Positions 12,942-26,233 of a stretch of 64,000 nt of DNA are shown in pieces. Made by a program: the position numbers and the translations under genes. Source of the stretch: Sinonovacula constricta (taxonomy: Eukaryota > Mollusca > Bivalvia > Cardiida > Solecurtidae); NCBI GenBank assembly GCA_007844125.1, contig CM017561.1, positions 20,895,223 through 20,959,222 on the forward strand. The letters are read 5' to 3'. The stretch's first letter is position 1. Every line of letters starts with the position of its first letter. The notes below the pieces were generated by a model. That model was given only the letters and a program-made list of their open reading frames with translations, was not told where the DNA came from and made no database searches.

Positions 12942-13771
12942 AACCGATCAATCACGCCCAATACCGTTTAGGGGGCAGTAACACGACAACATTTCATTGT
13001 ATTTTATTTTTGCGTCTACTGTCGCCGAATAGGACGTACGAAATTCTTTTCTGTAGTGTAAAACAGAAAGGGACCCAACATTGTCATTTATTGAGAACGG
13101 GGCCGTGAAAGCCTCACTTGAGCGTTTTCCCAAAGTGGCAGGTTGCTTTCACTTTGGTCCGCCGCACACATTTAGGCTGCCATTTGTCCTATTTACCTTC
13201 ATATCCAATGCATCTGACCTGACCTACTTACGCAGGCCACGCTGCGCAGGGGCCATTCTGGAGCACGTCTAAGGAGGTCAGGCTTTTGGGGCAAGGTCGG
13301 TCACTCGTTCCAAACGGAGAATTATCACTTTTGGGCTCTTTTTGCGCACACTTGCCAATCTCCAGGACCGGAAGTGCCGGCATTTTCCCAAAGAAGCTCC
13401 ACAAGACTGAGACTCTGAGAGGTTTCAGGTCCGATCCCGATTGGGAAGTGCCCGAAAAAGTGGCCCAAAGTGCCGACATTTTCCCAAAGTAGCCAGACCA
13501 GAATGCGCCGGACGGACGGACAAAAGCTTGTTTTTGTCACAAAAATGGATTGAAAGTATTTACTGAAAAATAACATGTCAGATGAACAGAATCTTATGTA
13601 TACAGTGTTAAAGTACGTTAAAATAGGCTTTACATTGCCTGTACGCACACGCAATTATCTGGTTAGGGACAAAGTATAATTTCTTTGTTTTTGATGTGTT
13701 TTATTACATATATATTTAACAAAACTATCCAAACAACTATAGTGACATGTCATAAGATATATATAAGCATG

Positions 13772-14569
13772 ATCAATCAATATTTGGTCTTGTTTACCCT
13801 CGCCCTAACTATTGTTATAGGGCGAGCATTAAAGTATGGGAGTTTAAAAGTGAAATATCACAACGTTATATTAATGGCGTGAGGGTTGCCTAGTGTCTGG
13901 TAGGTTAAAAATATTAAAAATTTAATAACATAAGGGTGATTATGACAGAAGGCTTGTATAATGTATGGGTGGTTTTAATATCTTTGTTGTATGTTTGTGC
14001 TGTGGTGAATGTGTGGTAAAATTTGTTTTGTCTAAAATATCAGTGTACACTTCTTATTTCATTTATTACATTTGGTTTCCAGTCCACTATTAACATTGAA
14101 TCTAGATTATTTCGCCTGTTATACAGTGCCTCATTTGGGACTTATAATATTGATAAAAAAGTACAATAATTTAAAAACCAAAAAAAAGTATCCAGGTAAA
14201 ATAGAAGATAAAACATTTAGTTGTATTTTTTATCCGATGCTATAGGCACCTTTCTAGGACCGTTTAAGAGTATGTTTATTTTAAAAAATCAAGAATAATA
14301 ATTATATTTATATTTACAGATTACAATATACATGTTTTCAGGCCTGTCCCCTGTAATATCTATAATTCAGCTAGTATTATAAATAGAAAAGACTGGTTAA
14401 CATGTGGATGGTGGGACCTATTTTTTAATTCTGAGGTCCCGCTGGCAGTCATATATTCTTTTTATTCATCCACATGCACCATAGAAGCAGAAATATAAGA
14501 AACAACACAACTCGAGAGATTAGTAAAAGAAGGGAAGGGAGATATATGTACCCGTGTTTGACAATTACA
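13772..14569 (-). repeat. Inverted-repeat segment, right copy (~798 bp)
   Basis: Reverse complement of 5129-5926 with few differences (for example ctcgag for ttcgag, cccacc for cccatc). It closes the first array: the pair spans 5129-14569. No convincing target duplication flanks the pair (cacaa on the left, aagga on the right). Confidence 0.85.
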
Positions 14570-15693
14570 AAGGATATCTCCCGTTCCCTATAGAGTAAGA
14601 TTATTTTTTAAATGTTTATTTTGTCAGAAGAGAAGGAGAGGATTTGGAAGTTATTTATGGTTAATTATTTTATGAATATAGACAGGCCTGTGTTCCTCAG
14701 AGGCACTGTATGGCGAAAAACACTAGGGCGCAGGAGAGATTTACGGTAAAGTTTTATTTTCCCATTTCCCTAAGGTGCCTCACTCGTCCGATGAAACCCG
14801 TGCGGCGCCCCCCCCCCCCGTGTGATCAGAGTCTGCAACATATTTGCTAGATGTAATAGCCTCTACACTATGAATAACGTTGTAATATTTCATAGGTATT
14901 ATTATTTAAAAAAGAAAACTTGTTTACACAGATCTTTATTACTATGCTTATTTATTAAAAATTATATGTTGCATTTATAGTATTATTGTTCATTATAAGT
15001 ATAAAAATGTATTTGTGCTAATGCATGGAGAGTAAGTCTCTTCCTGTTAACTTTGATTCGCCATTTTTTTGGCACCATGTGTTGCCGAGATGTATAAAAA
15101 TCGACTGTGTATTAATTGTTACTGTTTTAATTGTGTCAATGAGGGGGGTTTCGCACGGATTAACCATGTTTTCACTGGTATACCCGGGTGCCTTCTTGAG
15201 AAAACAGTTGTTCGAAACGGTAAAGGTGCTTTTCTATTTAGTATGTTGCGACCTTCACCTTCTATATATTTGTTTTCCCATGGTGTTCAGGAAAAACAGG
15301 CAAGTTTGTTAAATTATTCTATTTATATTACATTTCTTCTTTTCTTGCCTATATATTATGTAAAATAGATCGTAGGTCATTATTGTAAATAATAGTATAA
15401 TACTCGTAATACACTTTTTGATATATAGTCAATATTCAATATATAAATAGTATGAGAAATTATAATTCAATCCTTGTTGTTATAGGAATTATGTATTAAT
15501 GTTGTTGTTTATTTATTTATATTATGATGGCTTTTTTTATTATTTATCCACATCCCGGAGAGCCCATGGCCTTTATGGGTAAAGAAGAAACTGTATAAGA
15601 GGGTTGTTTTTTTGTTGTTTTGTTTTTTAAATGTTACAAGTATATATATTAAGTATTTTGGTTTCCATCCATTTCCTGGGTAGAACCACTGTC

Positions 15694-15730
<37 letters not shown>

Positions 15731-15993
15731 TTGGATAGTATAGACAGGTTAATACATGGATATTATTCTTTTATTTTCTCTGTTCTTTCTTTTTATCCAT
15801 GTACACCTTAGAGTAGAGTAGAGAGGTTTTTTTTTATATAGGATAACACGATAGAAGAGACAGTACAGGGCCGAGACTTATACCAAATTTTGACAATTGC
15901 ATAAAGCGTTGGTAGTCCTCGGCCCTGGGAAGTTGTTACCATTAGTCGGTAGTATATAAAACATTCTAGTGTGTTTCATTTTTGGCCAAGAGC
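14570..15993. other. Intergenic, with a C-run and a poly(A) tract
   Basis: A C homopolymer is at about 14809-14819 and a ~30-nt A tract at about 15698-15726. Near 15746-15800 tacatggata and tatccatgta are inverted, echoing the hairpin of the 798-bp segment. The open frames at 15025-15368 overlap in two registers and match nothing I recognise. Confidence 0.5.
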
Positions 15994-16189
15994 TCCCACA
16001 CGATGCTGTATTTTTTGTAGATGTAAGGCACCTGGTTTTCATCGGACAGTGAACCGAGTTCGCTTTGGGTTCCCCGAAGAGGTGTTCTTATCCAGGGCCC
16101 CTATCACCCTCCCCCCGTCATGCCTTCTCAGTACGCCCCTGCGGGATGCCCCGTAAAATTTTATTTATTTTTTGTTGAAGTTTGTTCAC

Positions 16190-16545
16190 CTTCTGCCGGT
16201 CAGGCCCTACCAACTTCCACCAGCCCCGCCTCCATCTACATGTGGGTGCGGGGCTAGTGGCCGATCCGGGCAAGCCGAGCCTTAAATTGGTCTGAAAATA
16301 CATGGTATCATATGTCCGTCAGGCCCTACCAACCATCCCCGTCCCCATCTAAGGACCTCTATCATCCCAGGGTCGGGGGTTGGTCCGGGCAGGCCGGGTT
16401 ACTATATGTCCTTTATGTATTATTTAGGTCCAGAAGATACACCGTGTCACACGCCCATCAGACCCTACCAACCATCCCCGGCCCCATCTATGGACCTTTA
16501 TCATCCCAGGGTCGGGGGTCGGTCCGGGCAAGCTGGGTTGCTGTG
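16190..16545 (+). repeat. Three diverged ~125-bp tandem repeats in the retrotransposon 3' region
   Basis: Each starts near caggccctaccaac (about 16196, 16319 and 16457, the last with cagaccctaccaac), followed by ccccgtccccatct-type sequence, a gggtcgggggt block and gatccgggcaagcc or gtccgggcaggcc. They recur inverted at about 39170-39520 in copy B. Confidence 0.75.
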
Positions 16546-16630
16546 TGACACTGATGCATCATCATGGTGTACATCCCACAGAGGCGCTCTTAATTTTCTG
16601 TGTTTTGGTATAGATGGGTTTAACCAAAAT

Positions 16631-16711
16631 AGCCCTTGTTGGATGAGCCACCCTTATATTTATACTATTTAGAAAAAGGGATGGCTCCCCAGTTCGATTC
16701 TGGGAAGGGCT
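16631..16711 (+). other. tRNA-like cloverleaf, antisense in retrotransposon 3' region
   Basis: This 81-nt stretch can fold as a cloverleaf with perfect stems. The acceptor is AGCCCTT (16631-16637) with AAGGGCT (16705-16711). A short D-like arm is TGG/CCA (16640-42, 16648-50). The anticodon-like stem is CCCTT/AAGGG (16651-55, 16676-80) with a 20-nt loop. The T arm is CCCAG-TTCGATT-CTGGG (16688-16704) and includes the B-box core GTTCGATTC. No proper A-box is present and the D arm is reduced, so transcription as a tRNA is doubtful. An alternative hairpin, GAGCCACCCTT with AAGGGATGGCTC, competes. The copy B equivalent (39002-39082, minus strand) keeps all stems. Confidence 0.55.
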
Positions 16712-16971
16712 GGTGTTTTATCTGTTTATCCCAGAATAGAATTAATATATTTTATTTGAGACTAAATAACAATATTAAAAAGATAATCTTCTATTATGTT
16801 TATTTCATTAAGTTCATTATAATGTTTTAATAATGTGTTTTATAATAAGTCGTATAGGTTGTACCAATCAGGTGTATCATTGTGTTTTAAGGCTGATATA
16901 TTTTGAGAAGGCATGACGTCGGGGTGGTCGGACTTTTTTTAATTTTTTTTTTCATATCATTTACTTTGTTT

Positions 16972-19900
16972 TTAGATTTTTGTTGACATCTGGGTGTTGT
17001 GAATAAATTCTCCCAGTGCCTTAAATATTGTTGTTTCTAGTAGTTTGGGTGGGTAGAGGATATTTGTCTTATTAAATACCAAATTTTCCGAAAGTAAAAC
17101 TTGTTCTAATTTTATCCTCTCCCCCCTGTGGTCTTCGCATTGTAACAACAGGTGTTTGTCATCAAACCGGACCCCGCACGTGGAACAATCTGGATTTAGG
17201 TTTAGGATATATTGGCCGGTACTGCCAGGTAAAAGAGTTGTGCCCAGTCTTAATCTTGTTATACTACGTTCAATTCGAAAGTTATTTGAGTAAATTGTTG
17301 GGCGTTTTAGTGATGGTATTTTTGACCGTCCATCATTGATTTTGTCATTAATGATTTTACAGTGTTGTTCCCATTTATTTAATAAATTTTTCCTTGATAT
17401 TGAATAGATTTCAGTTGGTGCGAGGCCCGTGTGATGTCCCACCTGCAAAGCGCTCAGTCCGGCTTTGGCTGCCCCGTCAGCCCTTTCATTTCCCGAGATC
17501 CCTACATGTGCTGGACACCATGTTAGAGTGACAATGTGGCCTTTCTCCATGCACTGGTTTGCTACAATTTTGATTTGATTGAGGAGGTCAGGCCTGGATC
17601 TGCTTTTATTATTTTCTATGGAAATAAGTGATCCAAAAGAGTCCGAAAAAATAACAGATCTTGTTTTTTCTTGTTTGTTTATCCAGCTCAAGGCCTGTAG
17701 GATGGCATTCATTCCGCTGTATAGATGGAAGTTTTGTCTGATATTCTTTCCGAAAATGTTAGATCAATAGAAGGAATGACAAAAGCGGAAGCCACCCTAC
17801 CCTTTTGGGGGTCTTTACTTCCATCTGTATATATTTTAACCCAGTTTTTGTATTTACTGTCCAAATGCTCCAGTGTTAGCGCCTTGATTTTATTAGGGCA
17901 GTCATTTTTAGTGAACAGTTTTGTAAGACTTAGGTCGATCTCGGGTTTTTTCAGGGTCCGCGGTTCCACCTCGGCCGGGCCGAGCGTCGCCACGCCGCTC
18001 TCTTCGACACCGCAGGCTTCCACCAGGTTTTGGGTATAAGCTCCAAAAGGGAGTGGGGGTGTCTTTTCAGATCCCCTCCTTGGTGTTTTGTAGAAGTAGC
18101 CGGTGCCGAAGATTTGATTCACAGGGTTGTCCGGTTTGGTACGGGCCCTGGCCCAATATCTAATTGACTGATCATCCCTCCGCAGACCTAGGGGAGGCAC
18201 CCCAGCCTCTTGTTCCAATATGCTTATAGGTGTGGATTTTAGGGCCCCTAGTGCTATCCTGAGAGCTTGATTTTGTAGGCTATCAAGCTTTTTAAGATTT
18301 GTTTTGGCTGCGATGGAGTAAATTTGACAGACATAGTCAATTTTTGGACGTATGAGAGACTTGTAGAGTAACAGGAGACTGTGTTTATCTGAACCGAAGT
18401 CAGTCCCTTTTAACATCCTCATTAAGTTCAAGTCTCTCTGGCATCTTTCAATGATGTCTTGTATATGATTCTTGAATGATAACCTCCTATCAAGAGTCAT
18501 TCCCAGAAATTTTACCTTATCTTTAAAATTTACTTTTTCTCCCCCTAAATATACGTCCAAATCCATCTCTTGTTTAAGTCCGAAAAGAATGCCTACAGTT
18601 TTACTTTGTGAAATTTTGAATCCCCATTTTTTTGACCACTCCCAAATGGCGTCCAATCCGCTCTGGGCTTTTTCTCTGAGCAGTTTTAACGAGGAGCCAG
18701 TTAGCCATGCGCTCGAATCATCGGCGAATTGGCTCACTACTAGTCCCGTCCCTTCGACACTGCTAGGAAGGTCATTTATAAGGAGCGAGAACAGTAGTGG
18801 GGAGAGGATCGAGCCCTGTGGGGTACCCCTCTTTAGGGTTTCATGATTTGATAGTGTGTCCCCCACTTTGACTTGGATTTTCCTATCATTTAAAAACGCT
18901 CTCAGGTACCTGTAGCAGTTGCCTGTTATACCATGGTCTTTAAGTTTAGTAAGAACTCCTGCATGCCATGTCAGATCAAAAGCGGCCTGCAGGTCGAGAA
19001 AGATGGCTGCAACATACCTTCTTCTATTCCTAGCATAGATTATGTCATGTTGCAGTCTAGCGAGCTGATCTAATGTGCTCCTACCTTTTCTAAATCCGGA
19101 TTGAAAGGGATTTATAATGTTTTTTGATTCTAATAGATGTTCTAAACGAGCCTTAACCATCCCCTCGAGCAATTTCCCCGCATGGGATGTCAGGCTTATG
19201 GGTCTATATGATTTTGGTTCATTTTCAGGTTTATTTAGTTTTAGTAAAGGTATAACTATGGCTTCTTTCCAGGTTTCGGGGTATATCCCTGTCGTCCACA
19301 CCATATTAAATAATTTAAGCCAAAGTTCTAGGGCTTTTTTGGGCATATTTTTAAACAACATGTAAGAGATCCTGTCCTTGCCCGTGGCTGAGCTACTCCT
19401 AGTTCTGATTACGTCTTCAAGTTCCGAAATTGAGAAGCTATTATTGAGAGGTATGTTATTCTCTCCTGGGAGTTCTATTTTTTCTTTGTTTTCTGACTCA
19501 AATTTTGCCTGGATTTCTAATATTTCTGTAGAGATATTTGAGTCGCTGGAGACATCCTTATAATGAGAGACAAGTATGTTAGCTTTCTCTATGGGGGTGA
19601 CTGCAGATGTCTTATTATTTTTTAGTAGTGGTATGGGGCTATAAGAATTTCCTCGAATTCTGCGGATTTTTTTCCAAAAATCAATCGAATTCGTGTTGTG
19701 ATTGCACGAATTGCAGAATTCCTCCCAGTCTTGCCTTTTGGCATCTAGTATGACCTTTGTTGCGCTTCTCTGAGCCTCCATGTACCCATTATAGTTTTCT
19801 GGACATGGATTTCTCTTTAATTTATTTAGTGTTTTTTTTCGCCCCTTGACTGCATCATTACAAGTTTTGTTCCACCACGGGACAAGGCTTCTCCTATGTT

Positions 19901-20192
19901 TTTTTGTCCTACTGACCGGGATGCACTCCCCCGCAATAAATAGAAACTTTTCTGTTAAGAGCTGACAGTGCATGTCTACATTTGTCGAGTGTATTCCATC
20001 AGGGTTAATTTCCTCGCACATTTCTTTGAATTTTTCCCAATCTGCTTTTTTGTAGTTAAATTTGGTGTCAGAATTGTTTTTTGGCTCTGGCATACCATGT
20101 TTTTGAATTGAAGTGATGATTGGGAAATGATCTGAACCCCAAGTATCTTCCATTACTCCCCAGTCCGAAAATACCGAAAGTCTTGGACTAGC
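16972..20192 (-). pseudogene. Endonuclease(part)-RT-RNase H ORF2, copy A, frameshifted
   Basis: Encodes the end of an APE-type endonuclease (WGSDHFP near the start), a reverse transcriptase with SYRPISL, GTPQGS and the catalytic FADD box, then an RNase H domain with YTDGSK, TAEMNA, SDS and ERADGAAK carrying the D-E-D-D residues, and a C-terminal CSTC...H...C knuckle. One A is missing relative to copy B at about 17711 (gcggaatgaatg versus gcggaaatgaatg). This ends the RT frame at TGA just before RNase H, which continues in another frame to 16972. The residue that is a stop codon in copy B is intact Tyr here (RISYMLFK). It reverse-transcribes RNA in autonomous relatives; this copy is broken and lacks ORF1. 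Confidence 0.9.
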
Positions 20193-20422
20193 ATATAAGC
20201 ATGTTTGTACATTTCACTCAATATATGCCAAAAAGTGCCGGCCGAATACCACTCCACAAACGGCTCTCTGATTGGCTGAGCCGAAATATAAGCTGCGATA
20301 CGATTGACTGAATTTCAATCCGTTTTTCGAAACGAAAATGAAAATGTTGCCTCGGCAAATCAGATTCGTTCCCGCTCTTATCTCACTGTTAAGCGACTTT
20401 CCATATATTAGAAAGATACTGT
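20193..20422 (+). repeat. Tandem-unit 3' fragment next to retrotransposon copy A
   Basis: Matches the tail of the tandem unit from ataagcatgtttgtac to actgta. It resumes the array immediately at the 5' truncation point of the retrotransposon. Confidence 0.85.
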
Positions 20423-20487
20423 AGCGATGCAAGATTTTAAAAGGATTACAATATCATATCTCATGCTCACTATCATTAAACAAATCA

Positions 20488-20530
<43 letters not shown>

Positions 20531-20532
20531 GC

Positions 20533-20563
<31 letters not shown>

Positions 20564-21705
20564 AACCGATCAATCACGCCCATTACCGTTTAGGGGGCAG
20601 TAACACGACAACATTTCATTGTATTTTATTTTTGCGTCTACTGTCGCCGAATAGGACGTACAAAATTCTTTTCTGTAGTGTAAAACAGAAAGGGACCCAA
20701 CAGTGTCATTTATTGAGAACGGGGCCGTGAAAGCCTCACTTGAGCGTTTTCTCAAAGTGGCAGGTTGCTTTCACTTTGGTTCGCCGCACACATTTCGGCT
20801 GCCATTTGTCCTATTTACCTTCATGTCCAATGCATCTGTCCTGACCTACTTACGCAGGCCACGCTGGGCAGGGGCCATGCTGGAGCACGTCTAAGGAGGT
20901 CAGGCTTTTGGGGCAAGGTCGGTCACTCGTTCCAAACGGAGAATTATCACTTTTCGGGCTCTTTTTGCGCACACTTGCCAGTCTCCAGGACCGGAAGTGC
21001 CGGCATTTTCCCAAAGAAGCTCGACCAGACTGAGACTGAGAGGTTTCAGGTCCGAGCCCTATTGGGAAGTGCCCGAAAAAATGGCCCAAACATGCAATAT
21101 TTTGCTATTTTCGCCTATGCTGTTCAGAGACTAAGTCCGAACACCAAAAATCCCATGTTTCGTGCCCGAAAAAGTAGCCCAAAGTGTTGACATTTTCCCA
21201 AAGTAGCCAGACCAGAATGCGCCGGACGGACGGACAAAAGCTTGTTTTTGTCACAAAGTGGACTGAAAGTATTTACAGAAAAATAACATGTCAGATGAAC
21301 AGAATCTTATGTATACCGTGTTAAAGTACGTTAAAATAGGCTTTACATAGCCTGTACGCACACGCAATTATCTGGTTAGGGACAAAGTATCATTTCATTG
21401 CTTTTGATGTGTTTTTATTACATATAAATTTAACAAAACTATCCAAACAACTATAGTGACATGTCATAAGATATATATAAGCATGTTTGAACATTTCACT
21501 CAATATATGCCAAAAAGTGCCTGCCGAACACCCCTCCACAAGCGGCTCTTTGATTGGCTGAGCCGAAATATAGGCTGCAATACGATTGACTGAATTTCAA
21601 TCCGTTTTTCGAAACGAAAATGAAAATGTTGCCTCGGCCAATCAGATTCGTTCTCGCTCTTATCTCACTGTTAACCGACTTTCCATACATTAGATAGACA
21701 CTGTA
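20423..21705 (+). repeat. Tandem unit 7 (1283 bp) with ~100-bp extra segment
   Basis: (CTGT)n at 20490-20563 with one gap. Within the core, 21090-21187 is an extra ~100 bp flanked by near-duplicate gtgcccgaaaaa/agtagccca motifs, found in no other unit here. Confidence 0.85.
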
Positions 21706-22028
21706 GCGAAGCAAGTTTTTAAAAGAACTACAATATCATATCTCATGCTCACTATCATTAAACAGATCACCAAATCTCATACTCAAATTTAATTTGCTCG
21801 AAGCTAGCCATCATTTTTAAAAAATAACATCATGAATTTTGAAGTCTATATACAATGTTAAACACCATAGCTTAGAGCAACCCTCACGCCATTAGTAACC
21901 CTCTGTGATATTTAATTTGTAATCAACTTGGAACTAATGCTCGCCAAGTAATTTATAATTAACGGCGAGGGTAAATAAGTCCAAATAAGTAAGTAAGATG
22001 CAAGTATCATTTGTTCAAATCATTCAAT

Positions 22029-22607
<579 letters not shown>

Positions 22608-22642
22608 TGACACAAATGACCACTCACATTTACATTGCTTCC

Positions 22643-22787
22643 CACCCACCCATCCATCCATCCACCCATCCATGCATCCATCCATGCATTAATCATTCCA
22701 TCCTTCCAGCCATCCATGCATCCATCAATCCATCCATCCATCCATCCATCCATCCATCCATCCATCCATCCATCCATCCATCCATCC

Positions 22788-22843
<56 letters not shown>

Positions 22844-22880
22844 GTCTGTCTGTTTTTCTATCTATCTCTATCTATCTATA
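22643..22880 (+). repeat. ATCC and ATCT microsatellite
   Basis: The second block follows an aaaagataacgcgttgacac motif that also appears after the block, at about 22888 and 29213. Confidence 0.95.
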
Positions 22881-23198
22881 CATATTAAAAGATAACGCGT
22901 TGACACAAATCACCACTCAAATTAACATTGATAATAACCGTATATGCAATTTACTTTTCCACCACAAAGGGCTTTTTTTCATTGTAGTATAAATTGACCA
23001 TTTATTTCAAATACTTACCCGTCTGCAATAGGACTGAATATTATTAAACTACCATGTCATTGATTATTAGGAATGTTCATATGCCACTTTCTATATATTT
23101 CGTATGTTCCTGTCTAACCGTGAATTGATTTGGCCGAAATCCTGTCGGGACGTAATATATCTCAAGCGTATAAGTCCCAACTGTGAAATCATCCAATC

Positions 23199-23214
23199 AG
23201 CCCTTTTCAGGGCT
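23199..23214 (+). promoter_or_regulatory. Histone-type 3' stem-loop (perfect)
   Basis: AGCCCTTTTCAGGGCT: six base pairs with TTTC loop, matching the replication-dependent histone mRNA 3' stem-loop pattern (GGCYCTTTTCAGRGCC). In normal histone mRNA this binds SLBP and directs 3' cleavage. Confidence 0.65.
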
Positions 23215-23250
23215 ATGAAGGGATACTTGCCTTCGCAATTGTCATAAAAC

Positions 23251-23266
23251 AGCCCTTTTCAGAGCT
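23251..23266 (+). promoter_or_regulatory. Histone-type 3' stem-loop (one mismatch)
   Basis: AGCCCTTTTCAGAGCT, loop TTTC, with one C-A mismatch in the stem. Confidence 0.55.
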
Positions 23267-23307
23267 CAAAAGTCCCCAAACGAAGTCGCCAAACAAAGTC
23301 CCCAAAC

Positions 23308-23323
23308 AGCCCTTTTCAGAGCT
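23308..23323 (+). promoter_or_regulatory. Histone-type 3' stem-loop (one mismatch)
   Basis: AGCCCTTTTCAGAGCT preceded by CCCCAAAC and followed by A, like the CAAA/ACC flanks of real histone stem-loops. Confidence 0.6.
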
Positions 23324-24640
23324 ACTTTTTCCAGTTGCCTTTGCAATTGTCATAAACATTAATTCATTTATTCATTATAAGACAATTTTTTGAGATCAAA
23401 TGTACGTACGTACTTCTCTAACGGATGTAATGTACATATTTTTTATCCCATAAATGTTGTATCTATCAACAAAGCGGGAATATCCTATACTTGTTTTCAT
23501 CATATACTACAAGCTTGCATATCTATCAAATCTCCTGTAACATAATTAACACTAAGGACTGAGGATGTCTGCAGTTGTATTTTTTTTTCTTAACCGATCA
23601 ATCACGCCCAATACCGTTTTGGGGGCAGTAACACGACAACATTTCATTGTATTTTATTTTTGCGTCTACTGTCGCCGAAAAGGACGTAGGAAATACTTTT
23701 CTGTAGTGTAAAACAGAAAGGGACCCAACATTGTCATTTATTGAGAACGGGGCCGTGAAAGCCTCACTTGAGCGTTTTCCCAAAGTGGCAGGTTGCTTTC
23801 ACTTTGGTCCGCCGCACACATTTCGGCTGCCATTTGTCCTATTTACCTAAATATCCAATGCATCTGACCTGACCTACTGACGCAGGCCACGCTGCGCAGG
23901 GGCCATGCTGGAGCACGTCTAAGGAGGTCAGGCTTTTGGGGCAAGGTCGGTCACTCGTTCCAAACGGAGAATTATCACTTTTGGGCTCTTTTTGCGCACA
24001 CTTGCCAATCTCCAGGACCGGAAGTGCCGGCATTTTCCCAAAGAAGCTCGACCAGACTGAGACTCTGAGAGGTTTCAGGTCCGATCCCGATTGGGAAGTG
24101 CCCGAAAAAGTGGCCCAAAGTGCCGACATTTTCCCAAAGTAGCCAGACCAGAATGCGCCGGACGGACGGACAAAAGCTTGTTATTGTCACAAAGTGGACT
24201 GAAAGTATTTACTGAAAAATAACATGTCAGATGAACAGAATCTTATGCATACAGTGTTAAAGTACGTTAAAATAGGTTTTACATAGCCTGTACGCACACG
24301 CAATTATCTGGTTAGGGACAAAGTATCATTTCTTTGTTTTTGATGTGTTTTATTACATATATATTTAACAAAACTATCCAAACAACTATAGTGACATGTC
24401 ATAAGATATATATAAGCATGTTTGTACATTTCACTCAATATATGCCAAAAAGTGCCGGCCGAATACCACTCCACAAGCGGCTCTCTGATTGGCTGAGCCG
24501 AAATATAAGCTGCGATACGATTGACTGAATTTCAATCCGTTTTTCGAAACGAAAATGAAAATGTTGCCTCGGCAAATCAGATTCGTTCCCGCTCTTATCT
24601 CACTGTTAACCGACTTTCCATATATTAGAAAGATACTGTA

Positions 24641-24712
24641 GCGATGCAAGATTTTAAAAGAATTACAATATCATATCTCATGCTCACTATCATTAAACAA
24701 ATCACCTGTCTG

Positions 24713-24751
<39 letters not shown>

Positions 24752-24802
24752 GCCTGCCTGCCTGCCTGCCTAACTGCCTGCCTAACTGCCTGCATAACTG
24801 CC

Positions 24803-24849
<47 letters not shown>

Positions 24850-25909
24850 AACCGATCAATCACGCCCAATACCGTTTAGGGGGCAGTAACACGACAACAT
24901 TTCATTGTATTTTATTTTTGCGTCTACTGTCGCCGAATAGGACGTACGAAATTCTTTTCTGTAGTGTAAAACAGAAAGGGACCCAACATTGTCATTTATT
25001 GAGAACGGGGCCGTGAAAGCCTCACTTGAGCGTTTTCTCAAAGTGGCAGGTTGCTTTCACTTTGGTCCGCCGCACACATTTCGGCTGCCATTTGTCCTAT
25101 TTACCTTCATATCCAATGCATCTGACCTGACCTACTTACGCAGGCCACGCTGGGCAGGGGCCATGCTGGAGCACGTCTAAGAAGGTCAGGCTTTTGGGGC
25201 AAGGTCGGTCACTCGTTCCAAACGGAGAATTATCACTTTTCGGGCTCTTTTTGCGCACACTTGCCAGTCTCCAGGACCGGAAGTGCCGGCATTTTCCCAA
25301 AGAAGTCCGACCAGACTGCGACTCTGAGAGGTTTCCGGTCCGATCCCGATTGGGAAGTGCCCGAAAAAGTGGCCCAAAGTGCCAAAATTTTCCCAAAGTA
25401 GCCAGACCAGAATGCGCCGGACGGACGGACGGACGGACAAAAGCTTGTTTTTGTAACATAGTGGACTGAAACTATTTACAGAAAAATAACATGTCAGATG
25501 AACAGAATCTTATGTATACAGTGTTAAAGTACGTTAAAATAGGCTTTACATTGCCTGTACGCACACGCAATTATCTGGTTAGGGACAAAGTATCATTTCT
25601 TTGCTTTTGATGTGTTTTTATTACATATAAATTTAACAAAACTATCCAAACAACTATAGTGACATGTCATAAGATATATATAAGCATGTTTGTACATTTC
25701 ACTCACTATATGCCAAAAAGTGCCTGCCGAACACCCCTCCACAAGCGGCTCTTTGATTGGCTGAGCCGAAATATAAGCTGCGATACGATTGACTGAATTT
25801 CAATAGAATAGATCGAAACGAAAATGAAAATGTTGCCTCGGCCAATCAGATTCGTTCCCGCTCTTATCTCACTGTTAACCGACTTTCCATATATTAGATA
25901 GACACTGTA
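24641..25909 (+). repeat. Tandem unit 9 (1269 bp)
   Basis: No H3. Its CTGT/CCTG/CCTAACTG microsatellite (24708-24848) closely resembles that of H3-bearing unit 6, suggesting that it arose by loss of the module and H3 from such a unit. Confidence 0.85.
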
Positions 25910-26233
25910 GCGATGCAAGTTTTTAAAAGAACTACAATATCATATCTCATGCTCACTATCATTAAACAGATCACCAAATCTCATACTCAAATTTAATTTG
26001 CTCGAAGCTAGCCATCATTTTTTAAAAAATAACATAATAAATTTTGAAGGCTATATACAATGTTAAACACCATAGCCAAGAGCAACCCTCACGCCTTTAG
26101 TAAACCTCTGGGATATTTAATTTGTAATCAACTTGGAACTAATGCTCGCCAAGTAATTTATAATTAACGGCGAGGGTAAATAAGTCCAAATAAGTAAGTT
26201 AGATGCAAGTATCATTTGTTCAAATCATTCAAT

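Larger units (their letters stand above)
12113..13771 (+). repeat. Tandem unit 6, H3-bearing, 3' truncated
   Basis: Leader, hairpin module, H3 fragment (12439-12740), CTGT/CCTG microsatellite (12758-12941) and then the usual core. The unit breaks off at ataagcatg, where the inverted segment 13772-14569 begins. Confidence 0.85.
16118..16917 (-). repeat. Inverted-repeat-bounded 3' region of copy A
   Basis: CGTCATGCCTTCTCA (about 16118-16132) and TGAGAAGGCATGACG (about 16903-16917) are exact 15-bp inverted repeats with imperfect C-rich extensions. The same arrangement is found in copy B. It may be a small element nested in the ancestral 3' UTR, or a structural feature of the UTR. Confidence 0.7.
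15994..20192 (-). mobile_element. Non-LTR retrotransposon copy A (I/Jockey type), 5' truncated
   Basis: Reverse-strand copy of the element at 33-39.7 kb. It starts within the endonuclease domain (at 20192, in the ASPRLSV region) and runs through RT and RNase H to a ~980-bp 3' region ending at tcccacacgatgctg. 5' truncation is the usual outcome of target-primed reverse transcription. The 5' junction abuts atataagcatg of the tandem unit. There is no poly(A) tail and no clear target duplication. Confidence 0.9.
22890..23590 (+). other. Histone-like 3' trailer with stem-loops
   Basis: A non-coding stretch from gataacgcgttgacac to ttttttttctt, just before the core (taaccgatcaatc). It holds three copies of a 16-nt palindrome-type hairpin listed separately, with nearby repeats such as cttgccttcgcaattgtcataaa. 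It matches 29205-29965 closely. Confidence 0.7.

Noticed and set aside
15025..15368. Two overlapping hydrophobic frames
   Set aside because: Overlap in different registers, no conserved motif, AT-rich flank.
16631..16711. Functional tRNA gene
   Set aside because: The D arm is too short, no A-box, a 20-nt anticodon loop and a competing hairpin; called tRNA-like only.
17579..19563. Plus-strand frames antisense to retrotransposon copy A
   Set aside because: Shadows of the RT/RNase H coding strand; the same occurs on the minus strand of copy B.
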